From Morella rubra (Eukaryota; Streptophyta; Magnoliopsida; Fagales; Myricaceae), in NCBI GenBank assembly GCA_003952965.2, contig CM025855.1:1587252-1651251 (forward strand): a stretch of DNA of 64,000 bases, read 5' to 3'. The position numbers and the translations under genes are program-made. Of this stretch, positions 12,670 through 23,900 are shown in pieces (within the stretch, counting starts at the first letter, position 1; each line of letters starts with the position of its first letter). The notes beneath the pieces are model-generated. The model did no database searches and was not told where the DNA came from. It saw only the letters and a program-made list of their open reading frames with translations.

Positions 12670-12950
12670 TCTTTCTGCATCCCACCAGCCGCCCTGTTGG
12701 AAGATTGAAGCTCTGGTCCTCCCTTTACGTGCTTTGTTTTCTGCTTTCCCTAATTGGTCCATTCGTTGGATCCCTCGCTCTGCTAACTTTCAGGCCCACC
12801 TGCTGGCTAAATGGGCGTCCTCTGGTCGCTTCACTGTTTTTTGTAATCTAGACCTTATTCCTCGTGACAGTGTCACTTGTGACTGTTTGTAAGCTCTAGT
12901 TTTATTAATCAATGAAGTTGACATATTTTCAACAAAAAAAAAAAAAAAAA
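12670..12950 (+). mobile_element. 5'-truncated LINE (non-LTR retrotransposon) 3' end
   Basis: The insert encodes, in one frame up to the TAA at 12890-12892, the end of a plant LINE RNase H domain. The diagnostic stretch is IRWIPRSANFQAHLLAKWA, where the His and the 'xxAxxLAKWA' ending match the C-terminal RNase H of plant L1-type elements. A short 3' UTR follows, then an A17 tail at 12934-12950. The insert is flanked by a 16-bp target-site duplication, GACCCCGCTGCTTGGA at 12654-12669 and GACCCCACTGCTTGGA at 12951-12966, with one mismatch. Length, tail and flanks together fit a single truncated reverse-transcription event. It carries no working enzyme. Confidence 0.9.
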
Positions 12951-12966
12951 GACCCCACTGCTTGGA
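12951..12966. repeat. LINE target-site duplication, 3' copy
   Basis: GACCCCACTGCTTGGA starts at the base after the A17 tail and matches 12654-12669 in 15 of 16 bases. Confidence 0.85.
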
Positions 12967-13330
12967 ACACACCGTCTCTGCTCAAGACCATGGCCTCCCA
13001 GTTAGATCCCCACAACCCTCTTATTCTCTAAGAGTGAAACTCCTCTGCCGCTACGTGAGCACCAGAGCCATCTTATCAATAAGGTGAACAGTGGCGGTTC
13101 ATCCGAAGTGGCATATTGGGGACGAAAGATTTAGCTGTAGACATTTGATTCCATAGTCCTATCCTCCTTGGCTCTAATGACAAAATTATTAGATCCCTTG
13201 TAGCAACAGTAGCTTGGAAACGCACCCAAAAAAGGCAAGAGCGGACCTATCAGCAGGAACTTCATCGGAGCTACCCAAATACCATCCCAGAGTTCCATAC
13301 ATTCCGGACCCCGCCGGGACAAAATATAGC

Positions 13331-15990
13331 TTAGAATATCAGAAATTCCACGCAGCTTAATTATTGTTCCACTGCCATAACAAAATTGTACAGTCTAGAA
13401 TAAATGATTAACCTACATGATCCACAATTGGAATTGAAATGAAATGAAGAAGCCAAAGTCTAAATCTCATATGCAACTTTCATGGAAGATGCGCTTTTCA
13501 TGCTTTCTGCTATAAAGCCCATCATTTAACCATGCCACGCTTTAAACCCAACCCTCTGCCCAGCTACCAGATTGCCGCCATGTGTGCCACACGTCCTTAT
13601 AGATGTCCTCTTGAGCACGTCAATACGTCATACCGAGTTGAGAAGAGATAACGCGAGTTAATTAAACCTTAAACCGACCATGGTTCCACGTGATCCGACA
13701 TGTCCACCCAGTTTAGGTCCTGCCAAGTGCCATCATGCTACCATATGCCAAAACAGAAAGAAACGGAAAAAAAAAAAAACCCCAAGATTTTGTTATGTTC
13801 TTGCCATCTAAAAATCAGAACTCAGGTCTTTCTCTTATAATGATTTGGACTCTGACTGATAGGTGGAGCTGGAGCTTGATTTGTTCCTCCCTTTTTCGTT
13901 GCTGGCCAATAGATTCAGAAATCTATCTACAAATGATAGATTAGCCCCGAGTTGAGGTCCAGAGATATAGGTATCTGTTACAGGATACGTCTGTAATTAT
14001 TCCCTTTTTGGCAGTAACAGCCATGGCTCTGAGCCAGTTCATCTTCATCCTCCTCTTCTCCCAAAAGGAGTTGTCGAAAGGGATGGAAAGCCAACCACAG
14101 TAATTGCCTTCGAAAATTTGTGCCATTTCCACTGAAAAGCTACCCAAATTTTAAGCCCCAAATGAACATATCGGGACGGTACCCAAGTGGTGCAAACTCA
14201 GGTCAGCATCTTATCGTCCCCATCTACCAGTAAAATCGTTGGATATGATTGAGGATCAAAGCTATACGACTCAAAACAATTAAAAAAGGAAATATTTTTT
14301 TTTTTAAAAAAAAAAAAAAACCAGAAGAAAATATTGAAAACTATGGAGTCAAAAGCCACACTAAAAATGGATTGAAATTGGCTCTGAAATCCGACTCCCC
14401 ACAAACCTCACCACTCACCAGCTGCAGAGGCACTGAAAACAATTGCAATTCCATCAACCAAAAGCAGATCGAAACTCCCATCCACAAGCATAAGTGTTTT
14501 TTGAAAAAATTGGGACATAAAAAGCTTCCCAAGTACCAATCACGCCTCCTGCGCCATCCTTCGATAACCCGAATTTGCAGAAATTATACGACAAATTATC
14601 GAGGACGTCCATGGAATCGAACCCACTAAGAATTTCTTCTAGACATGTGGCAACGACATTGATTCCCAACCAAAAACCGATGGATTCATATTACAGAGCC
14701 AGAATGAGATGGCCTCCCGACCCTTCTTCGTGAAAGCTCAAATCTGCAGCTGTCCAAATCGACAAAGAAGCCCACAACGCAATCAACAAGTAGCAGAAAC
14801 TTCGTTCCTTACGGCAAAACAGCTCACTGCCATTACACAGACAAACCCATTAGCACTTAGGAATTGAAGGAAATCCAAAATCTAAAAAAATATATATAAA
14901 AAGAAAAAACAGACGTACCAACAGGGTCACTGGTTTCCAAAACCCGTTGACAAAACTTTAATTTGCCGCCAAGCTGCCTAAAATACCCCTTCAAGAAAAT
15001 TGGTGGGAAAATCCACGACTTCCATTGGTGACGCCTCTATAGTTCGAAGTTCAAACACAAAACACACCTCCCCTCAAGTGCCAGTCCAGTTACATTTACA
15101 AACCCATCGAGCAGAACCCACTCATGTTTATTGTCCTCAAAGGAACACCGCCATGGCTGTTACAGACACCTTCTTCCCACAAAATCATCCACATTATTTC
15201 CCGAACCATCTCTCTCTAAGAATCCCAAGAGGCCAAGACCAGAAATCATAAAACTGCACTATGATCTCCACCATTGGACTCGAAATAGCAACGCTCCGAA
15301 TTAAACAAGCCCCGTGACAAATTTAACACAGAGCAGGGTAGAATAAATTAACTTGGTTCCAATCAAACGAACCCATATAATCCAAAAATACAAACAAAAG
15401 AATTTGGTTTTTTGTTCATGGTACATTAGAGTTCCAAGTTTCTCGGAACACACTTGTTTCATTGGATTGCATGTTTTTCTTTCTTCTCACACTCTGCACA
15501 AAACACCCATTAGCTAAAACGCAATCCCAGTTGAAAACCCAGCCCACGTAGCTCCATCGGCCATGACCCTCACACTCTCTCCCTCGCTCACGACCTTAGA
15601 AAGAAGGAATTGCGCTCCAAACACGCGAGGCGCACGTTAGCCTTCACCCCAATTGCCCCCCTTCTGCCTCACGCATTATCGTACCAAAACTTTTACAAGA
15701 TAACGCCGAGTCTCTCTCTTTCTTCGACTCTCTGTCACCCCCCCCCCCCCCCTCTCTTTCTCTCTCTTCCTCGGAAAATTTCCAGAAGTCTTGAAAAAAA
15801 AATAGATTTTTTAATTTCATATTTCTGATCTCGTAATCGAACATTACAGTTTTGTTCAAGATTGTTTTTTATGCTATTTTCCATCTCGTTCTCACTCTTT
15901 CTGTCCGACTCTGTCACCTCTCTCCTTCTTGGAAAATTTCGTAAATTTATTACAAAAATTCTTTTTTGAGTTTCATATTTCTGCTCTCCG
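13331..15990. other. intergenic region upstream of the ATX gene
   Basis: No gene is supported. Minus-strand frames at 13941-14147 and 14454-14669 give plausible-looking peptides but are short, have no recognisable domain and no convincing splice partners. The stretch includes A-rich runs near 14310, a CACGTG box at about 13687 and a C15 run at 15738-15752. The last few hundred bases are CT-rich and are probably the promoter and leader of the ATX gene. Confidence 0.5.
15738..15752 (+). repeat. C15 homopolymer
   Basis: Fifteen consecutive C bases lie inside a CT-rich stretch just before the ATX leader. On the minus strand this is a G-run able to slip or form a G-quadruplex. Its true length is prone to sequencing error. 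Confidence 0.8.
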
Positions 15991-16182
15991 TTACCAAACA
16001 TTACGCTTTTGAATAAAACTGTATTATATTTTCTGTTGTCTCCCTGTTTCTTTCTTTCTTTCTTCTTTCTGTCTCTCTCTCTTTGCTCTGAAGCAGTTAG
16101 AGGAAAAGCGAGCAGATCCCTATTGTCTAGAGTCCATCTTTTCGATCCTCTGGATTACCTTCTCTAACATTCTTCTTCTTCG

Positions 16183-16248
16183 ATGTCTCTTCCCCTCGCA
16201 AATTCGTGTTTCGTTCTGTCTGCTTATTGGGAACACAGAGTTCTTTAG
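16183..16248 (+). CDS. upstream ORF, 21 codons, in the ATX leader
   Basis: An ATG at 16183 begins a 21-codon frame (MSLPLANSCFVLSAYWEHRV at its start) ending in TAG at 16246-16248. A second, shorter one of 9 codons (MGVFSGLGI) lies at 16291-16320. Both precede the main start at 16397 and would be in the mRNA if the leader is unspliced here. Two upstream ORFs suggest translational restraint of this methyltransferase. Transcript data are needed to confirm the leader. Confidence 0.35.
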   Translation: MSLPLANSCFVLSAYWEHRVL

Positions 16249-16281
16249 ACCTACTGCTGCAATTGCTCTGTTTCTTGCGAA

Positions 16282-16290
16282 TTAGGGTTT
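16282..16290 (+). promoter_or_regulatory. telo-box (TTAGGGTTT) before the ATX start
   Basis: TTAGGGTTT sits about 110 bases before the start codon. Telo-boxes near plant transcription starts are bound by TRB-type Myb factors and are common in genes active in dividing cells. The same motif is found near the starts of the HIZ2-like and SF3A3 genes in this window. Confidence 0.45.
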
Positions 16291-16396
16291 ATGGGTGTTT
16301 TTTCCGGATTGGGAATTTAATGTGAAATTCAAGGTATTGGGAAAATCAAAATTCGAATTCAAAGTCGTGTGTTTGATTTTTTCTTCGTTGGCAACA

Positions 16397-19300
16397 ATGA
16401 TAATCAAGCGTAATTTGAAATCCCAAATGCCGGGTCTGAAAAGGAGCAGACTCGGTGACTCAGCAGGTGAGGACGAGGAGAACTCGGCCGTGACTCGGAA
16501 GAAGAGGAAGACTAACGGCAACAATAACAACAGCAAAAATGGTTATTATCCTCTCAATCTTCTTGGCGAAGTCGCCGCTGGCATAATCCCCGTGAGCTTC
16601 AAAGGAATTATCAGCTCTGAAAAGGGGTTCGCTGCTTCGTGGTGCACCGAATTGTCGTGCTTCCCGGGAGAGGTCGAATCAGAAAAGAAGGTCCAGGATT
16701 TATCAAGAGCAAAGGTGAAAAGTACTCGCGTGGTTGCGGCTGAGGTTCCACGGCCGCCGCTGGTGAAAACGTCCCGGGGCAGAGTTCAGGTACTTCCTTC
16801 CCGGTTTAACGATTCGGTTATCGAAAATTGGAGGAAAGACAGCAAGACTAGCTTGCGGGATTATGGTCTTCATGAAGACACTGAATGCAAAAGAGATAAA
16901 TTTAGCTTTAGAAGGCCCAAAATCAATAGTCGAGATGTGAAAAGAGCTCAGTATGACGGGAAAACCGAGTTTAAGAGTGGGAAAAATGCGACATTATGCG
17001 AAGAAGAGGAGGAACGAAAGGACGAAGGGTATGTGGCATTTAAGAATTACCGGGATATTAGGAAGTATTCTAGTTCGCGGAGTACTTTGACATCGGCAAA
17101 CGAGCAGTTGGGGGAAGATGAGAAAGGCCAGGTTGCTGAAGTTGAGGAACGGGTTGAGCTTTTTGAGAATGGTGAGAGAAAAGACGGGTTATTTGGGCCA
17201 GAGGACTTCTATTCAGGTGACATAGTGTGGGCAAAGCCAGGGAAGAAGGAGCCTTACTGGCCTGCCATTGTTATTGATCCAATGACACAGGCACCTGAAT
17301 TGGTTTTGAGGTCCTGTATAGCAGATGCGGCTTGCGTGATGTTCTTTGGGTACTCGGGAAATGAGAATCAAAGGGTATGGATTAGTTTCTATATGTAGCT
17401 TGTTTTTATTGGGTTGGCTTTGTTCTCAGAAGAATGAGGATATATAATTGGCTATGTTGAATGATCTTGACAGGATTATGCATGGGTCAAGCGTGGGATG
17501 ATTTTTCCCTTTATGGATTACATAGACAGGTATGTAATTATTGGCTCTTTTGAATCGGCATTTTGTTATATGGTTCGCCTTTGCACTAACAAGAGTATAT
17601 GCTCTGTCTAGGTTCCTTGAGCAGTTTGAATTGAATGGCTGCAAGCCATGTGAAGTCCAGATCGCAATAGATGAGGCTCTTCTGGCAGAAAATGGGTTTA
17701 CAGAGAAGCTGATAGCGGATATAAACATTGCAGCTGGGAACACAACTTGCGATGAATCTATACAGCTTAGAGGAATTCAAGAGGCTACTGGTTCAAACCA
17801 GGATCTGGACTGTCACTATGCCAACCCGGTAAGTTGCCTTTAACCATTAATTTCTTCTTTCCATTATTGTGTAACAGCCTAGAGGTGCTGAAAAATCATC
17901 TGGCTGAATATTTAACCAAAATTAAGATGCTAAGAAAAAAAAAAATCAAAAATAAGATAATAACGGAACCTGGTTTGTCATTGGAATTACTGCATGTGTA
18001 CTTAATTGTGTGGGTTACCCATTGCTGTCCTCGAGAATGTAAAAGAATGAAACAGAAAAAGCTTCCAGCCTTACAGATATTTTTTATTTTTTTGGATTGT
18101 AAGGTTGTCCTAATTAGTGAAAGTTTTCGTTTGCTAAGGAAGCCCATATAACATGAGCCTTAGGTGCCAATTACAATATGGTTTCCATTCCTCTGTTTTC
18201 TGTACAACAAATTGCACACTTAAGATTTTCAACTCATTCCGAATTTTATTCCGATTTTTCTTTTTTTTTCATAGGATCTTCATAATCTTGATATTTTGTT
18301 CCTCTATGCAGGATACATTAGGGAAGAAGAAAGCCTCACGCCCTTGTGAAGGCTGTGGCATGAGCCTTCCTTTCAAAATGACAAAGAAACTAAAGATTGC
18401 AATTCCTGGAGGCCAATTCTTGTGTAAAACATGTGCTAGGGTACGTATGACCTGTCTTTTCATCCAGTGCTTCTTGTATAAGTTTAGTAAACGAAATACC
18501 TTATTGAAAGTTTTGTCTGTGATATATAGTGTATATCAGTCACAGTTATATGCCATATTGTTGCAGTTAACAAAATCAAATCATTATTGTGGAATATGCA
18601 AGAAGATCTGGAATCATCCGGATAGTGGAAGTTGGGTGAGGCAACCTACAATCTATTCCAAAGTTCTGATTTTTCTTCTCCTTTTGGTTCCTTCTGCTGG
18701 AATATAAGAACTGCATTGCACAAGATTTTTATGTTGGGATGTCCCATCTGAACTAGGTACGCTGTGATGGTTGTAAAGTGTGGGTGCATGCTGAGTGTGA
18801 CAAAATTTCCAGCAACCTATTTAAGGTCTATCCCTCACGTATATCTGACACTATTCTGTTCTGTCTGAATAGGAAGACCACAAAAAGAGGACTTAACTGA
18901 CTATGGTTTATATCTGTGCTTTGTAGAATCTGGGGGGCACTGATTATTACTGCCCAACTTGCAAAGCGAAGTTTGATTTTGAATTATCAGATTCTGAAAA
19001 AACGGAGTTAAAAGTCAAGTAAGTCTCCCTTTTCCCCCCTTTAGTTTGATAAGTTCAATTAAGTCTATTCTACCCTTCTTCATGTTTGTTTTTTCAAATA
19101 GCTCCATGGTCCCAATGAAGGTTGCAATTGCAATGAGGTTGATGTGTTATTGACAAATGACAATGAATAGGAGCAGCTACTTCTTGTGTAGCAATCTGAT
19201 ATTGAATTGTTCTCTTCACCTCTGTATGTCTTGTTATTGTGAAATTCTTGTTACAGATGGAACAAACATGATGGTCAATTGGTGCTACCTAACAAGGTTA

Positions 19301-20914
19301 ATGTGTTCTGTAATGGCGTGGAAGGCGTATATTTTCCAAGTCTTCACTTGTAAGTGTAAATAGCTTCATAAATGCATAGAGTCCTCTCTTTTCTTTTTTA
19401 TATAGTTTTCATCTCTCTCTCTCTCTCGCTCTCTCTCTCTCTCTTCTCTCACTCACTCACTCATGTTTCTATGGTTGGATCCACTATCTCTACTTTAGTT
19501 TCCCTCATCGGTGAAAGGCTCTCAGGATTATGGCATGGACAATTCAGGCTATGGCTTTCCTATTTTGGTTGTCCAATTGTGATTGTAAAGATATTTAATC
19601 TAGTAATCGTTACAGTAGATCCTCCACTATACTTTCTATTATTGGCATACTTAACCTGTATGTTGTGTTTACATGAGAGTCAATAAAAGGCAAAATGGGT
19701 TTAAAATTCTTTGGTTACACTAATAATTTGGTTAACGGACAAATGAAGATGTTTCCTTAAGTTTATTTTTTTTTCTGTTTCAGAGTCATCTGCAAGTGTG
19801 GGTTCTGTGGGACAGAAAAGCAAGCACTTAGTGACTGGGTCAAACATACGGGTTCCAAGTTGAAAAATTGGAGGACAAGTGTCAGGGTGAAAGGTTCCAT
19901 GCTGCCACTTGAGCAATGGGTTTGTACTATGCTTCATTTGTTTTGTTGTTAATATTTCATATTGCTTCACCCATGTTGATCTTGACATGTTTTGATAGGT
20001 TCCTGGCATGAGAAACTGAGAATAATGCGTTTCTGAGGAAAACACCAACTAATGATTGTAAAATATAAGTTTTTCAATCATATTCTTCAAAGTTTAGAAC
20101 CATTGTTTAAATATGCTATCCATACAGTCTACAACTATTCTGCTCCATACACCAAAAAATGTGTGATGTGTAGTTGTTGGAAGCCTTCGAAAAGTGAACA
20201 ATCAGCAGAAATTTTGTCACCAGTTGGCAAAATCAGCAGATATTGAGTCATGAACGAATCTGGCACGTATGTATAGTTGTAGCTAGTGGCTATTGCCGAA
20301 CTCATATTTTGCCTACTAGATGCTCTGCTTTATAGTTTATTCAGGCATCCTCTTGTATCGTATCAGACAGATTTCATGTTCTTATGTACTCTGCTCTATG
20401 TCAATAGGCTCCCTGGAAGGCAGCTATGTCATGTTGAAGTATTACCCTAGCCCCAAATTTATTTCACGGAGTCAGCATCCTATCTGGGGATTACTCTATG
20501 TCTCTTTGGAACCCCACGAATTGCTTAGCTACCCCAGTGTGTGGATGAATTATGATGATGTTGGATGAGTGCCTTGTCTCGCATTGTTTCCTTACTAAGT
20601 GGAACTGAGTTTATACGTGACTTCAAAAAGCTTCACATGGACACACACACTCTGTAATCCCCACCCTCCCTTCTCCCCCTGTGATGTTGCCAATTTGGTG
20701 TTCCGTATTGTCTTCCTAAGAGGCTTTGTGCTGCACTTTCCGTTTTGAAGTTCAGCATATGGTTCTGGATTTTAGAATCTTTCTGTGGAATATGTTGTTC
20801 TTTTCCTGTTTACGCAATTTACTGCATAGGCAATTTTCTTAACAATAAGAACAATGCTTTTGCACTTTCCTTACCATCTTATAGGTCCTGATAAGTCTCT
20901 AATCCTCTCATATA

Positions 20915-20947
<33 letters not shown>

Positions 20948-23900
20948 CCAATGCGTCGGCATTTGACTTTTCAGATGCTTCAGTTAGCAGATTATCATGA
21001 AAATGCTCTTGTGACTGTAAGACCTCCTAAAAAGCCTTCCATCAAAGAACGAAAACAGAAGTTGCTTACTTTTTTGCAAGGTATATAGGTTCCTCCAACG
21101 GTGGGATCTCACTCATCAATGTGTTGCACCAGCAGAATTTCTTCCGCCAAGTAAATTTACTAATTGCATTCTCAATTTTGCTGTGGCAGAAAAGTACGAA
21201 CCTGTTTATGCTAAGTGGACAACAGAGCGTTGTGCTGTATGTAGATGGGTTGATTGGGACTATAACAAAATTATCATCTGCAACAGGTAACATCAATGCC
21301 TTCCTTTATTTTCCTGATAATACTCATAAAATCATGATTGGAGACAGATCCTTAAATGCAACTATGCATGCTGTGTTAAGCAGCGACATCAAAAGATTAT
21401 GGACTCTTTCTTTGGGCATTTTCTTGACACTTTTGACATCTTTTTTCTATGTGACTGCCTCTTTTTATTTTGCCTTTTTTGTGGACCATTGTCTGGTACA
21501 ATGGTGAAACTACGAAGCATCCTTTTCCTGTCATTAGTTGGAGTAGCAGTGGGTGATGACTCTTCAGTGACCAGTCATCACCCATTGGTTGGTCCTCTTA
21601 CACCTGGTCACTGAAGATAACTTTCTTTCATGGTTTCCTTCAATAGGAATCATAAAGAGAGACACTCGTTACTAGGGATTTCATTATGGCAGATGTACGT
21701 ACTGGTTGTTTCATGGATATCAGTTGATTTATTTTGTTTGTTTCAGATGTCAAATAGCTGTTCATCAAGAATGTTATGGAGCAAGAAATGTCCGGGATTT
21801 CACTTCATGGGTTTGCAAAGCATGTGAAACACCTGAAGTCAAGCGGGAGTGCTGCCTTTGCCCTGTAAAAGGCACGTTTGTTTAGATTTGAAATTTATAA
21901 GTCTGATGTTGTAATTTTGCTTAGTTAAAGTTCCTTGCATTGGTCCGAGATCATGATTGATCAAACTCTGTTTTACTTATTTCTTGGTAGGATCCTGAAA
22001 AATAATCCACTGTTTCTTCAGCTTTGTGCATGCAAAATCTTCCTTCATTCCTTTTTGCATTTAGCTGGTTGTTAATTTGAATGTTACTTAAACATGAAGT
22101 CATGTATAAGATGGCAGCTTTCCTTTGACAAAATGGTTTTGTAATTCTTGCCCTGAGGTTCTTTTGCCAATTGCATGTCACATAAATTCTATAGCTACAT
22201 GTCAGTTGTAGGTAGATCAGTATTCTCAAGAATGTATAGAGTTGGCTTCAACATGATATCAGGAGTTGATATCCTAATTTGTTCTGGTTATTTTTTTGGG
22301 TCCCTCAGGAGGTGCTCTAAAGCCCACTGATGTTGACACATTGTGGGTTCATGTCACATGCGCTTGGTTTCGCCCTGAAGTTTCTTTTGCCAGTGATGAA
22401 AAGATGGAACCAGCTCTTGGAATTTTGAGTATACCGTCCAATTCATTTGTGAAGGTGGAATATGTCATCTACTTGTGGCTTCTTTATATTTGTACACAAT
22501 ACTTGTCTTAACTTATACATCTCAGTTTTTCAGAGTGAAATTTACTTATTAAAAAAAAAAGTTTTTCAGAGCGAAATTCCCACAGACATTTGGATTTTTC
22601 TTGAGATCGGAGTTCTTTCATCTATTAAACGACATTTCTAATGTTACCCATTTTGTGACTATCCTGATTCATAATTTGTCTCTTTTTTTTTTAATCCCAA
22701 AAGAAAAGGAAGGTTTTCTTCACACCATTGATAATAATGAGAATGATTCGTATAATACTTTCAAGATGAATACTGTTGTTTGTGATGTGGGTAAATTGGT
22801 TGGAAGATCTCACGTACTAGAAGTGATTTCAGTCCTGTTCAATTGTCTCAATTTGGTCTTAAGGAATGAAAGTTGATGGTTTTATATTGAAATCTTTAGG
22901 CTTTTCAATCTAATGTGCTTCTCGTTTTATTGAAATTCAGATTTGTGTAATTTGCAAGCAAATCCATGGTTCGTGCACACAATGTTGCAAGTGTTCCACT
23001 TATTTTCATGCCATGTGTGCGTCCAGGGCAGGGTATCGCATGGAGGTATGTTTGGGTAGTTGCTTCTTTGAAAAATAGATCTTTGAGGGCATGGTTGATT
23101 TTGTACAGAAAAGGAGAAAAAGAGTTCTGGAATACAGCAGAGTATTGGGAAATTTTTGCATGCTTATATAACTCTGTTTCTTTCTCAATTTCTGGTACCG
23201 TCTAGTTTCAAATTGAATTTATAGCAATTGAAGGATATTTACAACCTTTATTTCATGTGCTTCCTGTAACCATTATTCTTGTGCATCTTCTTGTAGGATG
23301 ATTTCAATTTTTTGTCTTGTCAAAAGCTTTCTTTGTTGAGTTGTAATGGAAGATGTAATGGAACAGTTCAGGCCAATTGTATGTGAATGGCCTTAATCAG
23401 TAGCCAATAAAGTATTCTGAAAGTTAGTTAGCACTGCATAATAGTTACTGGAAGGGAACTTGAAATTGTGAAAAACACCTTTGAAACCAAAGCTAATATC
23501 AATTAGGGGCAATGCCTATAAACATTTATCAAACTGTGAAAAAGGTTTGCACTGAATATTCCAATAAGCCTCTGCATACGGTATATTATACTTCCTTTGA
23601 TTCTATTCAGACCATCAGGCTTGTAGATGATGTAGTTCATCCAACTCTATCAAGACCAACATTTTCTCTTTCAAGCATTTGGTTTCTTTCTTATCCTGGT
23701 CATTACTTTCTTTTGGGCTAGATCTATGATCACTCCGCCAGTATATGATTCCATTTCTCTGATGTAAATTTCAGTTGCACTGCTTGGAGAAAAATGGTAG
23801 ACAGATCACAAAGATGGTTTCTTATTGCGCCTATCACAGGTATAACCCTTATCTCTGAGATATCCCTTGTCTTTATTTTCTATATCATTTGTGCTTCTGT

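Larger units (their letters stand above)
11170..13330. other. relatively GC-rich intergenic stretch of unknown origin
   Basis: This stretch looks clearly less AT-rich than the DNA on either side and lacks the poly(T) tracts common elsewhere. It has no long open frame and no domain I recognise; short frames on both strands are interrupted. It could be decayed transposon DNA or an old organellar insertion, but I recognised no specific plastid or mitochondrial gene. It was later interrupted by the LINE at 12670-12950. Confidence 0.35.

Noticed and set aside
12587..12892. A 101-codon frame read as a host gene
   Set aside because: The first 28 codons are pre-insertion flank and the rest is the LINE RNase H end, so it is a chance fusion across a transposon boundary.
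13941..14669. Minus-strand frames upstream of the ATX gene
   Set aside because: Peptides of about 70 residues with no motif and no compatible splice sites between them. Not enough for a gene call.
16295..16396. N-terminal extension of the ATX product
   Set aside because: The upstream part begins at GTG, not ATG, and lacks similarity. The family start MIIKRNLK is at 16397.
19103..19168. Possible extra ATX exon after exon 7
   Set aside because: A frame follows a TAG/CTCC site, but joining exon 7 to 19257 gives the conserved [15 protein letters not shown] directly and in phase, so no exon is needed.
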